64,000 nucleotides of DNA. Origin: Ailanthus altissimus (taxonomy: Eukaryota; Streptophyta; Magnoliopsida; Sapindales; Simaroubaceae). The notes below the pieces were generated by a model. That model did no database searches. It saw only the letters and a list, made by a program, of their open reading frames with translations, and had not been told where the DNA came from. Below, in pieces: positions 24,765 through 36,819 of this stretch. Numbering within the stretch: position 1 is the first letter of the stretch; each line of letters begins with the position of its first letter. The translations under genes were made by a program, and so were the position numbers. The stretch is from NCBI GenBank assembly GCA_946807835.1, contig OX327711.1:15783501-15847500 (forward strand). Reading direction: 5' to 3'.

Positions 24765-25450
24765 TGTTTTTAGCGTGTACTCTAAAAAGTCCTTTTAAGT
24801 ATTTTGTAAAAGACTTTTAATCACAAAAATATATAAGTAAAAAAAATCACACAACTAAGAGATAAACAATCACATAGGAAAAAAAAACACGAGCAATATA
24901 CGTAATTTGACAATAACTATTTACGTTTATGGTGAATTTCAAGATTCTAATTTTTTTATATACAAAGAACTCTCACAAAAGATATAAAGAATACTCAAGA
25001 GCTCCCAATGATCTATACCACACTATCTTATTCACTTAAATAACTTAAGTGTGATATAAATTTTCTATTCTCTCTCTTATTTATACTTTTGAAGCTTGTC
25101 TATTCTAATGTATTATAAGAGTTTATATAGATTTTAAACCGTTTTTAGAAATCTTATTTTTAGTTGGAATAGAAGTCTACGCAAAAAAAAAAAATCTAAA
25201 ACTAATTAAAACACGCCTAAAAAATTAAAATCCGTGTTTTCCCAAAAGTGAATGTCACGGTGCCGCGCTATAGTGCCAAGGCTTGGAACCGACCTGCCCT
25301 TGCGCCTTCTCACCCTTTCTCACTTTAGACTTTTTGTTTCCGTCTCTTTTTCATACATCTAGCGTATACTTAATTTTGTGTTCGATTCCTTATTGGTCTT
25401 CAACTCAAATTAAATTTAATCTTAATTGTCAATTACTAAAATTTTAATAA
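24765..25450 (-). repeat. Truncated LTR of the non-autonomous copia family E
   Basis: Read on minus, it aligns with the LTRs at 42393-43273 and 44491-45325: the start near 25450, the GAAGACnAATAAGGnnT phrase near 25400, a GC-richer island near 25255-25310, and the AACTCTnnnTCnnAAAG region near 24965. The distal end is missing before about 24765. Confidence 0.6.
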
Positions 25451-27092
25451 TGTTCTTTGATGATGTAACAAATGATAATAATATCCTCACATTTGATAGT
25501 ATCTACCAAAGAGAAGACAATTTGAATTGACATTAAAAGTTGCATTCAATTTGTATTTTTTGAAGAAATATTTTAAAAAATAGCTTCTATTTTTATAGAT
25601 TATTTTTTTTTAATCACATATATAATTTTTAACATTTTGTAGTTAAAAGACATAAAGTAGAACCTTTTGCCCTTCAATGATGTGTTTCTCAAAATTCAAA
25701 CAACTTATTAAAATAAAAAAAATCTAAAATTTATAAAAAAGCACTCATTTTATTTTAAAGGTCTGATCGGTAAATAATAAATTTTTAACAAATTAATATT
25801 AAATACTTGATAAAATTTTTAAATAAAATATATAATATGTAATAATATTAGAATATAAAATATTTTTACAATAGTTGTATTAAAAATTAGTATATTAGTT
25901 ATAAAAAAGTGAAAATAGTGAAAATAATATAAAATAAATAAAAAATAAAACTAGAGAGTGGCCGTTGGGTGTTTGGACATAGAATCTATAATTTTTGCTA
26001 AATTTTCACACTTTTAAGCTATTTTTCACTCATTTTTATAACATCTATCTATTTTTTACAATATTTATTTTTTATAATATTCACTTATTATACTAATATT
26101 TATCATAACATAAAATATTAATAAAAAATTTATACAACTTATTAAGTATTTATTATTTTTCAATGAGAATGTGTGTTCGTGTGTCGCCAATTTATACTGT
26201 GCACTGGCGAGAATGTGTGTCAGTGAGAATATTTTTGGATGTTTGAGTGCAAAATAAAAATGAATAGAGAAAAAAAAATTTAGAAATAAGTCTAACTCTT
26301 TTAAATAGAAAAAATTAAAAATATGATGTATAGCTAAAAAATAAAAATCCATTCAAATAAGAGACATTTTCGAAATTTTCTCTTTCTTAAAAGATTAAGA
26401 GAAGTGGTCGTGTCGGTTACTTTGCCCGAAATAAGGGGCACGGGGAGGTTTCCTGGAAAAAGCCATCATTCTCTTTTAGTTTTTTCATTAAAGACAAGAG
26501 AATCCATATTTCTAGCAGGCAAATGTCCTTCTAGGGGTATTTTCGGAAACACAACTTTGTATTGGGTATGTACATGTGGCTATATAACAGTTCTTTTGCT
26601 CTTTAATGGCTCACAAGAAAAAGAGGAAAAAGCTCACATAATGGTGTTGCTGTCACGCGGAGGAATGAGGGTAAACCTACGGTTACGGTTACCGAGCAAC
26701 GGAATCACGGGCATCCGTTACATTTGTAATTACTAAGCTACCCCTTGCGAGTTGCGAGAAGCAACGGTGACGAGCGAGTCAAGTTAACCGTCTAAAAAAG
26801 TCCAAGTCGGTGGGCCCACCAACCACTAAATTAATAAATGGTGCCACGTGTATTTTCTTAATAGCTTTCTCTTGGTTGCATGTGGATACCAAGTTAAACA
26901 ACTATACGAAATTGTATCAAGTTGATTGACAATTTATTAAACAGGAGGAAAAAAAATTATTAAGATTGTTTTCTTTTTTTGGAAAAATTTTATAATTGTT
27001 CTCACCAACCTTTTTGTCAAAATATCATTGTATAGTGACAGATTACAAAATAAGTAATTTGCTTACAGACCATGTTAATGTTTTATTATTAA
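25451..27092. other. Intergenic DNA with one promoter-like GC-richer patch
   Basis: Mostly AT-rich. The 26400-26850 segment is markedly richer in GC and contains the palindrome at 26809-26820 and the G-box at 26845-26850 listed below. A 110-codon open frame (26404-26736) crosses it but has no recognisable domain. Confidence 0.45.
26809..26850. promoter_or_regulatory. Palindrome GGTGGGCCCACC and G-box CACGTG
   Basis: GGTGGGCCCACC at 26809-26820 is a perfect 12-bp palindrome containing TGGGCC/GGCCCA, the plant TCP/site II core. GCCACGTGT at 26843-26851 is a classical G-box, the binding site of bZIP and bHLH factors. The pairing 25 bp apart resembles a plant proximal promoter, yet no gene follows within about 1 kb on either strand. 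Confidence 0.4.
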
Positions 27093-28013
27093 TATTAAAA
27101 AATTAGTATAGACTTTTTAATTTAATATCACTTGTGTATTAATCTTAGTCATAATATTAATATTATTTATTAAAGTTTTTACATATTTTAATATCTTTAT
27201 GGTTGATTTTTAATACTCTAAAATCATTCATGCCATTTGTAAAAAATTTCACTCATACAAATAATTTAGAATATAAAAAATCATATATAATACATATAAG
27301 GAAACAATCATAACAGAATAAATACCCACGTCCATAATAAATTAAATATTCAACTTCTTTTATTAATAGTTTATAAAGAACTCTAGGTCACAAAGACCTA
27401 TTAGATCACAAAAATCTCTCATATCATTAAGATTTTATATAAGAGTTTAATCAAGTAATACAATGAATAGACAAAGCTCTCTCTCTCAAAGGATTTATCA
27501 TAATTCTCTTACGTACTTAATACTTAGCATTTAAGTGATTCTATAGTAGTACTCTCTTGTGTATTCAACACTTTATTGTCTACCTAACTCTCTATTATCT
27601 ATTATACTTACATCTTTAATGTTTGATTATTCTAAGAGGTTATAAGAGTTTATACAGATTTTAAAATCTCTTTAAAAATGCCAAACCTTATTCCATAACA
27701 ACGAAAGCACTTTTCACTAATTGGAGTAAGAGTTTATATGTTTAAGGAGTCAAAAATTGATTTAAACTAATTAAGTTATCTTAAAAATAAAAACTATCAA
27801 AATTGAGTATTGCGATGTTGAGAATTCAGCGAGCAACGTCCATACTTGGGAAATGTCTCCACTTTATGCTTTAGCACTCTTCATTCTTTTCAACTCTCAA
27901 TTTTTGTCATTTTCTTATACATCTAATGAATATTTGTCATCATATTAATTTGTTATTAATCTTCAATTCAAAATTATGCACAAATATAATTTTGAATCAC
28001 CAAAATTTTAATA
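27093..28013 (-). repeat. Near-complete solo LTR of copia family E
   Basis: On minus it runs from GGTGATTCAAAATT near 28000 to the family end near 27093 (AATTTTTTAATA). It includes the AAAGAACTCTAGGTCACAAAGACC segment (27376) shared with the LTRs in the receptor-kinase intron. No second LTR or interior is adjacent. A target-site duplication could not be confirmed because the ends are eroded. Confidence 0.65.
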
Positions 28014-30708
28014 ACTTATAATTTTATTTTTTGATTGAAACTATTACTAGTAATTTTAAGAACACATAATTGAAATAAAAAAATAAGAACAAAAACCTTT
28101 AAAAAGGACATAAATTCAAAAATTAATTGAATTTGGTTAAAGTTAATCATTAAAAAAGTAAAAGTATTTTTATTAACTTATATTATACAGTTTTTACATA
28201 AATATATTTATTTATCTAAGTAATTTTAATTAAGAACGATTATAAAGTTATTGTGAAATATGTTCACACTTTCTCAATGTCTTTTTCACACTTTAAAGTA
28301 GAGTATTTAAAGATTGATATTTTAAACTAAACTTTGTTGAAACTCACATTTTTTGTACAGATATTGTCTATTTTAATGTCAGTATTGATTCAACCTCCTA
28401 GTTTTAAAATGCTAATATAAAAGATGGAGAAGCTGTTTGTGTAGCAAAATAACCTCTATTTATTGGATGATGTAAATTGAGAGCAATTACAATAAAGAGA
28501 ATTAATTATCATTTGAATATGGTAAGTTTGTTTATAAAATTGTTGTTAGATAGCATGAAGAATGAGTAATAGATAAACTAGTATATTTATTTATTTATTA
28601 AAATGAGATGTAAGAGGTGTAAATGAATGTTTGGCTTTGCTAGCAACTTTCTCTCCTTTGCTAGGAATTCTACCGAGCAGTAATATATAGTGACTCGAAA
28701 TATATGGAAGTCCTAGTTTAAAAAGAATTATTTATGAGGATGAGGAAGAGACAACGCAAGTGAAAAAGAGTGCTTACCATCAAAAGACAGCTGTTGAGAA
28801 AGTGAATGCGATAGGCTTTGTATTTCGTATTAGTTTGACCAAGGGGAGGATGAAGAAGAAGGAAGGTGATGGGTGGATGGGACTGGTTCCATAATCTCAA
28901 CCCCATGAATGTCAAGAAGCTAACGTGTCCACAAGAAAATTTTGATTTCATTATTGATTTGATACAGAGAGGAAACGTGATCCATGAGGAATTCGGGATT
29001 GTTGCCATCTGTAATGGCCGTTTGGGCCGTTTATTCAGGTACTTTATGGCTGATGCATGACTTTTTTTTTTTTTAATAATTGAACTGTCATTGCAAATGG
29101 GTATCTTGGTGTTTGGTCAAAATTTCATCAATCACCAAAATCAGTGTTTGTTTGGTCCAAATTTGTGAACTTTTGGTGAAGAATTTGTACTCAGCGAGGA
29201 TCTTGTTTTCCATTTTAGTGGATCAAGTAAAGACGACTATTTGAATATCGAAATACTTCATTATTACATGTATCTTAACATTTCTCTTATGTCATACAAA
29301 TTACAAAGTTGATGGTGTTTTTTTTAGTGTGTTCTGACTTGACTTGTTAATGATTGATCATCTCTCATGATTTAGTTATTTTTGCTTATTAGCATTTTAC
29401 TTTCTTTCTTATTCAGGCCAAATTCATAGAATGTGATTGCATTGCGTGTCATATGCAAATTGACCATTCAATAATTTCTTTAAACATTAAGTTAACCAGT
29501 TGTTATTAGTTCTTTGACTTTTTTTTTTCTATTTAAAATTTATAATCAAAAGTCCTTTGTGCTCTTTGTCAAACAATGATGAACTAATAGCCTTTTATAA
29601 ACTCTTGATATAATAAATTTTTTTTCCTCAAGAGATGTCCGAGAACTTAACTTGGATTATGTTATTAAGACTTTAAAATTATTTGAGATGAAAGCAATAG
29701 TTCTTAGGTCAAAGTATACAATAGTTGTTAGGTGAAAATATACGGGTGTTTGGTTAGGTTTTAATAAGCATAAAAGAATTATTATTATTAAGGAGAGGTA
29801 TCAAATAATACACTTCTAGAAAAAACAATTGGCATTGCCTCTTGCCACACATTATTTACAAAATTCAAGGCAGCCAAGTTTGCAAGTGTATACGAGGAGC
29901 ACCATTTTTCTCACATCTCATATACTTACCAAGTAAAATTCAAGAACTTTGAAAGAAGAATGAAACACTTTCAATAATGTTTCCAGCAATGGAAGTGAAC
30001 AACTTCGCGTGAAGAGCATCTAGCAGATTAGCACAATCAGTTTCGAAAATATTAACTTGAAGGGTAATGCATGCCTCGAATTCGATATACGACTATTGCA
30101 TATCGAATTGAAGTGTTAACTCTAATTTTAGGTCCAATCTTAGTGAAAGATCGGAAAAATCTATTAGATATTTAACAGCAACTCCAAGAACTGAGAATTG
30201 AATACTTGAATGAAAGGCGCCGCAAGTCTCACTCAATAACTATATAAACTTCAAAGATTAAAAGTATTTCCAAACTGACATCTTAACTTCCATATATCTT
30301 CGATAGCTTAACTACATCACTAAATAAACTAAACGAAGTTAACTTTAACAAGGTCGGATTTCTGCTCCAAAACATAAATAAATGAAGAACAATAAAAAAT
30401 AAGATATATTTTCTAAAAGGCCATCAATATTAATATCGAGCAAGGATTCGACTACTACTCATCACTTTCATCTAAAAAATGTATTGATAATGGGTGAGTT
30501 GTCGATTCATCAAGCTGAAATGACACATGCCTTTTTCGAAATAAAGTTAATTTCCATAAGTATTATTAGACAAAAAAAACTTATAAATATAAACAAACTT
30601 GAGTAAAACTTGTAAAACATCTTTTCTAACTTAACATTTAAATAAGTCATTCAAAACAAAAAGGATAATTTTTGAAAAAACAAAATTTTAGGACTATAAA
30701 CTTAAATT
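28014..30708. other. AT-rich intergenic DNA, no gene recognised
   Basis: Overlapping open frames at 28718-29060 on both strands show no family resemblance. A 10-bp perfect inverted repeat lies at 30079-30109. Nothing else was recognised. Confidence 0.45.
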
Positions 30709-30713
30709 TATCA

Positions 30714-30915
30714 TGTAACGATCCAAATTTTATATCAGGCAGATCTGTTTAAAGTGAAGGTCTTATAAGGAGAAATTTTTTCTACCCTTAAGAGGCGCCT
30801 TTTGAAAATAGTGATTTGTTCTGCCCATAAATGATAAAACCGTGAAGGGGAAGGACGCGTGAGTGAACCCTAAAGCAGACAATACCTTACACAGGGATAC
30901 GGGTGGACACTTTCA
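30714..30915 (+). repeat. 5' LTR of the TRIM
   Basis: 202-bp terminal repeat, closely matching 30963-31163. It includes the shared phrase AGAGGCGCCTTTTG. Confidence 0.9.
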
Positions 30916-30917
30916 TT

Positions 30918-30929
30918 TGGTATCAGAGA
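30918..30929 (+). other. Primer-binding site of the TRIM
   Basis: TGGTATCAGAGA, complementary to the 3' end of initiator tRNA-Met apart from the last base, two bases after the 5' LTR. Confidence 0.85.
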
Positions 30930-30962
30930 TGAGGACGGTTCTGTTTCGATGGTGGGGGGTAT

Positions 30963-31163
30963 TGTAACGACCTAAATCCTACATCGGGCAGACCTGTCCA
31001 AAGTGAAGGACTTATAAGGAGAAATTTCCCCTACCCTTGAGAGGCGCCTTTTGGAGATGGTGATTTGTTCCGCCCATAAAGGACAAAATCGTGAGGGAGA
31101 AGGACGCGTGCGTGAACCCTAAAGCGGACAATACCTTACACAGAAATACGGGTAGGCACTTTA
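30963..31163 (+). repeat. 3' LTR of the TRIM
   Basis: 201-bp terminal repeat starting TGTAACGACC. It directly follows the purine-rich tract and directly precedes the TATCA duplication. Confidence 0.9.
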
Positions 31164-31168
31164 TATCA

Positions 31169-31831
31169 AACATATTGACGACTCGTGTCAAGTAGTGTCA
31201 ATTGTACCTATAGCAACCCGAATATAACTTAAAGATGGTATTATATCTCATATACTTATCAAAACACATGACAGATCATTTAATATAAATTTACTATTGA
31301 ATATCATTTATACCCACAATGATTCTACCAGAACATAACTTATGAGAGAACTACTGACAAAGAGGCAAAGCAAAAAATATTTTTGAAACATAAATTCACC
31401 TACTTAAAAGAAGTCCCAAGTTGATTTTTAAAACTTCAAAAGAACTTGTTTAAAAAATTCAAACATTATTAATATTTTTATAACATAAATTTGCATTTCA
31501 TAACTTATTAAAAACTTAACAAAGTAAAGCTATTTTATACAAATTATGAAACGAAAATACTTTAATCAAAATATTAAAACAAGAGATCAATGGATCTACT
31601 CATCTCAAACCTTAATAAACCTTACTTACACTCACTGAATCAACGAATCTAGGATGTTTCCCTAAAATCGTAAAACAAATCAAATATGTATCATTAATTC
31701 AGAACCTTAACCGAGTTGTTCCATAAAATATCGCTAGTATTGTAGAACTTAAAAATTATCAAATTTTATACCAAATTAAGGCTTTATATATCTATTATAA
31801 ACCTTTTAAAATTCAAAATTTTATCTATTAT
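31169..31831. other. AT-rich spacer between the TRIM and the gypsy element
   Basis: No gene, repeat or signal recognised. Confidence 0.5.
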
Positions 31832-32404
31832 TGTTTGCGAAATAAATTTTGAGGCAAGGATCCGTGTACATCTAGTGTCTTACTAGACTGATGCCGCGCC
31901 TCAAATTCAAGAAAAACTGAGATCGGGGTGTTTACCTAGTAAGGCAAGCTTGAAATTGGCTGTCAACAAGCAAGGTTTTCACTTGAGCTGTCAACAAGCA
32001 AGGTTTTCACTTGAGCTGTCAGCGAGCAAAGTTTATTGCAAGCGAGCTACGGAGCTTAGGTTCTTCTCGGGGAAGGACAAGAGAAGCTTCAATAACAAGA
32101 TTATAGATTTTCACTAAGTAAGGATGCAAGTCTTAGGTTGAATGATAAAAATGAGAGAAAAGATAAAAAGCTGAAAAGTTTGTGTATTATGTTGAATGAA
32201 TAGTCTATAATGAATACAATGAGAAATCAAGCTTATATATAAAGCTGTAAAATCCTATGTAAAGCCTAACTTTACAAGGAAAATAATTCTAATAAAATAA
32301 AATTTTCTATAATGTACAAATTTTAAATAGAATACAACACACAATCAGGCCCAAAATTTAAACCGAAAAAGCCCATTATACACTTTTTGGGCTGTGCGTC
32401 AACA
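31832..32404 (-). repeat. LTR of gypsy element G (3' LTR in element sense)
   Basis: 573-bp repeat. The phrase GTCAACAAGCAAGGTTTTCACTTGAGCTGTC occurs twice in tandem near 31970-32020, a small internal duplication absent as an exact copy from the partner LTR. Confidence 0.85.
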
Positions 32405-33520
32405 ATACTCCCTATAGGTCAATCAAAAGATAATTTTTGTTAAGGCTTGCAACCTTAGCTGTCTAGATCGCCTGGTGTCAATTTGAGGCCTTAAAATTTC
32501 CCTATGAGAAACCTTCAAAAATTGCCCTAATGAACCATCTAGGTTGCCCAAAATAATCAAGGACTATCCAAATGTCCGACTTTATTCTCTTGAAATCACC
32601 CAACTGAGGTCGTTCGCCTCATCTTATCGGTCGCTCGAACTTCTAGGCTTTTGATCAATTACCATACGATGACTTGTTCTCTGGTGATTGCCCAGTATCC
32701 CATTATCTTCCAAAAATTGCCAATTAAGCATTACTTGATGGAAACTGGCTACAATCGCCCCAGTCGCCAGTGTTTGAAGCTTCTTAGGCTCTTTGGGGGA
32801 AAAAAATAGCCTTGGGCATTTTTGGAAGATGTTCAACATCCAAAAATCACCTTATACATCCTTATTGAGGCAAGAAATCATCTTAGGCATATGAAGATAT
32901 AATAAATCATCCATGATATTCATCTGATCCTCTTAATTCATATAAAATTGCCTTAGATGAAATATTTATCTCCAAACTGTCTTTCAAAGTCTTATAGCAA
33001 AATTGCCCAATCATGTTTGACGTTGTTATTTTATCTCTGGATATCACCTATTACTTAAAAAATCCTATAAATCGGCCTATTACTAAAAATGTCTAAGTCG
33101 ATTTTTTTACTTAGAATCTCTATGGATTAACTTCAATAGAGTCTCTTTATTTGCTTTTGCAACCGTTATAATTATCAGTAACTGTCATATCATTAATTAT
33201 TAACAATTTTTAATAATGATCTAATCATTGCCTTAGCAATAAATAAAAAATGTAATTGTCCCATCATTGCCCTTTGTATTGAATATTGAACTGTTGAAGA
33301 TTGACCTTTCATTTTAATCGCCCTTGGTTACTATCATTTTTATTTTCACTTTTACTCCAAAGAAATCATGTTCTCTTAACTTTCTCAAAGTAATCTTCAA
33401 AGTATTCATCAACCTTCAACAGTTCTTTATAGCCTTTCAAGGTAATTTTTCTTCAATTTTACTACACTTGACCTTAAAAGTTGTTTATTCTTTAAACTTT
33501 TTTTTGGTTTATAGTTATTC

Positions 33521-34830
33521 CAATGGCATCAAAATCAATTACAATCATTTGTTCCAAGAAGTCAATAGAGACTCCTCTAACCCTCTTTTCCAAATGTAGA
33601 TCGATCGAGGAGTAGGTCATCTACATGGTATTGACCTTTAAGACCGACTCTTCTCAATATGTCTTAGGTCCATATAATACATTAGGTATCCCAATCTACT
33701 TTGACTTATTTCCTGCTTATAGGAATGACCCAATAAGGTTTAGTTAGCATCATTCCATAACAATATGGTCGGCTTTAAAATTCATTAGGTTATGGTCCAA
33801 GTCAACTAATAAGTATACCAAGTGGTTAAATTGCCTAGAACCTCATTTCAATTCCATATGAAAATCGATCAGGGTATATGACTTAATCTAACTCTTTAGG
33901 TATCAAATTTTCATTCACAACATTTTGATATCAACTGTACTTCCATTTTGGTTTAAAGTCTTAAATGTATTTTACTTTAGGTTTAGTTATATGATCTCAA
34001 CACTATATGATCGAGCTGTCCTATTTAACCTTTCTTCCCATGGGGTTGATATCAATGTTAACCTCTTAGTTGATGATGTTGATTTGTTCTTTACTACTTC
34101 AAATTCTAGTTTTAGTAAGTTTATGACTAGATTTAGGAAAAAATCGGCCACCCCATCTAGGAAGAGCATATCGCCTTTATTTTATTTTGGCTGAGCAAAT
34201 ATACTTTATGCTCTCATTCCTAAAAAATAACTAGCGAATACGTGAATGTGGCAATCGCCATAGCTGACGGCACAAACCTAGCTTTGGCACCATTTTTCTT
34301 ATATCACCTATATAGGAGTCTCTTTGAAATCATCCCCAATAAGGTCAAGACCTTATTATTCAATGTAGGTAGTCCCTTCTGGATTATAAATTTTTGGGTA
34401 TCAGCTTATTTCCCATACTTTTTCAACACAACTTCCCAACCTTCGGAAGCTCACCTTAGTTGCTATGCCCATTGGCCGATCCAGTGGCAACTCAATCAAC
34501 ATAATTTTAAAGACATCTTTTTCTTTTATATTCTACTTATTCTATAGATGATAGGTTATTTTATCGCTTTAGGCCTTTCTTTTTGGCCCTAAATGGACTC
34601 ATTAATCCTATCAGGGTAGCTATTCTTTTTCTGAAAAAATTGACTGGCATAAATCTTGGGTCACTTGTCTAACAGCCAAAGATTTATACCATGGAGTTGT
34701 TATTGCTACAGGAAATAACAAGTATGGTACTGAGACTTACCATCCTTAATGGGTAAGATGCCAGTTTGACTTAGTCCAGGTCGTTCCACATCTAAACCTT
34801 TTATCTGCTAACTAAAAATTTAGGGCTAAG
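33521..34830 (+). pseudogene. Plant mobile domain (PMD, aminotransferase-like) ORF, antisense within gypsy element G
   Basis: Plus-strand frames, broken by a few stops and shifts, read QYVLGPYNTLGIPIYFDLF, AYRNDPIRFS, LPFWFKVLNVFYFRFSYM, then LALAPFFLYHLYRSLFEII followed by PFWIINFWVSAYFP. The last recognisable part is NKYGTETYHP, a stop, then WVRCQFDLVQVVP. This order (W....N.F.F.FGEM.ITL.DV, then LA...LALAP..L..LYR.L, then FW...W....F, then Y.P..V.RQFG..Q..P) is the plant mobile domain pattern. PMD proteins include MAIN/MAIL and are common in plant transposons. Here the frame runs opposite to gag-pol. Assignment is by pattern, not by search. Confidence 0.68.
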
Positions 34831-34854
34831 TTCGTTTTTAGAGATTTCATTTTT

Positions 34855-35373
34855 ATAGAAGAAACCAATTTAGTATCCAGTGGCATTCAATACCAATATA
34901 TTGGCTATGGGCATTAGATATTCATCATTTGGGGTCGCTAAGTTAAGATTGTGGAATTCTATGCAAAGTTTGAGCTTACCGCTCTTTTTAATGATTGGGA
35001 CTACATTTGACAACCATTTTATATAATTTTCCCACTTGATAAAATGTATTTGGAGAAGTCTTTTAATTTCTTCGATGATTTAATCTGCAACTTCTCTTGA
35101 CATTCTGCGTATGTGTTGTTTGTATAGGTGAAATCTATCCTTAATTGGCAGGTTGTGTTCAACCAAGTCTATGCTAAGGCCAGGTATCTCAGTATAGTCC
35201 CATGCAATATAGTCTTTAAACTCTTGTAGAATCACCATTAATATAGTCTCGTAGGCTGAATTTAACCTTTCACTGATGAAAATTGATCTATGGTTGCCCT
35301 TAATTCCCAAACTAATCTCTTTATGCTTGCTTTGGCGGTTATGGTCATCCAATTTTACTGGTGCTAGTTTCAA
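34855..35373 (-). pseudogene. Gypsy reverse transcriptase, N-terminal part only
   Basis: Minus strand reads FKDYIAWDYTEIPGLSIDLVEH, LPIKDRFHLYKQHIRRMSREV, then after a stop IIEEIKRLLQIHFIKW, WLSNVVPIIKKSGKLKLCIEF and NDEYLMPIANIL. This is the fingers region of Ty3/gypsy RT (conserved WLANVV.V.KK.GK.R.C.D and DEYP.P). The catalytic YxDD motif and everything after it are missing. Confidence 0.82.
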
Positions 35374-35816
35374 CTCATAGTTGACTTGAGGATCCTATTC
35401 TTCATCCTTGTAAATGCATTTGGCTGATGCAGTTGTAAAATTCATTTGTCAATTCATCAAAAAAATAGACCGAGGGTCGACCTGTCTTGACTGTAGTTGA
35501 GCGAGCTAATTCTTCTCTGATGACCTATTAAGTATCATTTATCACCGGTGTGACCATATCTCTGGTGATTTGGCTGGTATTAGTCATTTCTAGGATAGTT
35601 GTGGTGATAGCGAGGTCATACAAAGTGGTAGATGCCACTTATTCATTACCTTCAAACAATTTAAGGTTGGTATAAATTACTTTGATGGAGCCATTTGGTT
35701 GCCATCTGAAAATCATCTAGTGTATACTAGATGGCAAACTTTTTTTGGAGTTAATCTAATCTTGCCATAGTAAGACGTTGTAGTCACTCAACACATTGAC
35801 TACGTAGAATAGTTCC

Positions 35817-36116
35817 TCAATTCTCTCTATAGCTGACTTTGACTTTGAGGGAGACAAATCCATTGACCGGAGTTTGGCACTCAGCAAAATCTATCATGAT
35901 AACCTCTAAGGGCTCCAGGTTACCCTTGTTTATCCCCAACTTTTTCAACATCCTCATAGGGAGGATATTGACCCTAGACCCATTATTAATGAGGATCCTT
36001 TTGCAAGGGATTTCATTGAGATCGACTTTTACATAAAGGGGCCAAATATATTGGGTCATTTGTTTTGTAGGATGAGGTAGGGTGAGTGATACTAGTTTCT
36101 TTGGTTCATCCTTCAT
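35817..36116 (-). pseudogene. Gypsy retropepsin-like aspartic protease fragment
   Basis: Reads VKVDLNEIPCKRILINNGSRVNILPMRMLKKLG. This aligns with the plant gypsy protease block, whose active site is normally D-[NGS]-GS. Here the catalytic Asp position is Asn (INNGS), a loss-of-function change that fits a dead element. EVIMIDF.E follows, matching the flap side of the domain. Confidence 0.75.
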
Positions 36117-36819
36117 GAAGTGGCATATTTCTATGACATTGTCATCTAATGTTAAGAGCTGCCCTTATTTTGACTAAAATGATTAGGGCAATATAACGAC
36201 TAGGTTAATAGCCTTATTTAGGATGTTTTCCAATGCTGATGCCCCCTGGTTAATTTGATTACCCTAAGAATCATGCTCAGTTTGATTGTCTAGATTGCTT
36301 TTATTGCCGTGCGTGGATAAACCTTCGTTTGTCTTATACCTATTTATTGGTAACCAGAGTTTCTCGAGTTTGTTACTCCTGCTAATCAGCCTGGATAATT
36401 GTGGGGCCTCTGTTGCTCTATTTTCATAGAGATTTTTGATGAGGTTGTTAATTTTGGCCAAGTTTTTCTCAATCTCTTAGCCAGATTCTAAATTGTATGT
36501 TCGAGAAACCTTAGTTGGTCTCGTATTTTCATTCTTCTATTTTGTGTCTCGGTTGGCTTAGGATGAGGAGAAAATTGTTTACTTAGCAAATCAAAAACAC
36601 TTCGTCTTAACCTATTAGTCTTCTATTGGCCCACCTTACACTTAGGCTTGAAAGTTCTGATTGGCAGATTAAAAGTTTGCCTCTCATAATTTTCACATTG
36701 GACCTTTTTGAAGGTGGTCTAAAACTGATGGCAAACTAGGCATTTCTTTTTGGAAGTCGGTTGGTCACACAGAGTCGGCTCTATTATGATTACCCTTTCT
36801 TTTTGAGTCATCTCTGAGG

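Larger units (their letters stand above)
30714..31163 (+). mobile_element. Complete TRIM element (terminal-repeat retrotransposon in miniature)
   Basis: The whole element is 450 bp. Its LTRs are 30714-30915 (202 bp, TGTAACG...TTTCA) and 30963-31163 (201 bp, last base pair TA). A perfect duplication TATCA lies at 30709-30713 and 31164-31168. A primer-binding site TGGTATCAGAGA begins at 30918. A purine tract GGTGGGGGGTAT at about 30951-30962 abuts the 3' LTR. Only about 47 bp separate the LTRs, so it encodes nothing and must use another element's proteins. It does not show the 5S-rRNA-like segment that marks Cassandra TRIMs. Confidence 0.92.

Noticed and set aside
26404..26736. 110-codon plus-strand open frame
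   Set aside because: No domain, no splice context and no family resemblance. It overlaps the promoter-like patch, so a chance ORF in GC-richer DNA is more likely.
28718..29060. Overlapping open frames on both strands
   Set aside because: Neither resembles a known family and neither has supporting signals.
30714..31163. Cassandra-type TRIM with 5S rRNA-like promoter
   Set aside because: I could not see the conserved 5S internal-control-region sequence, so only the general TRIM class is claimed.
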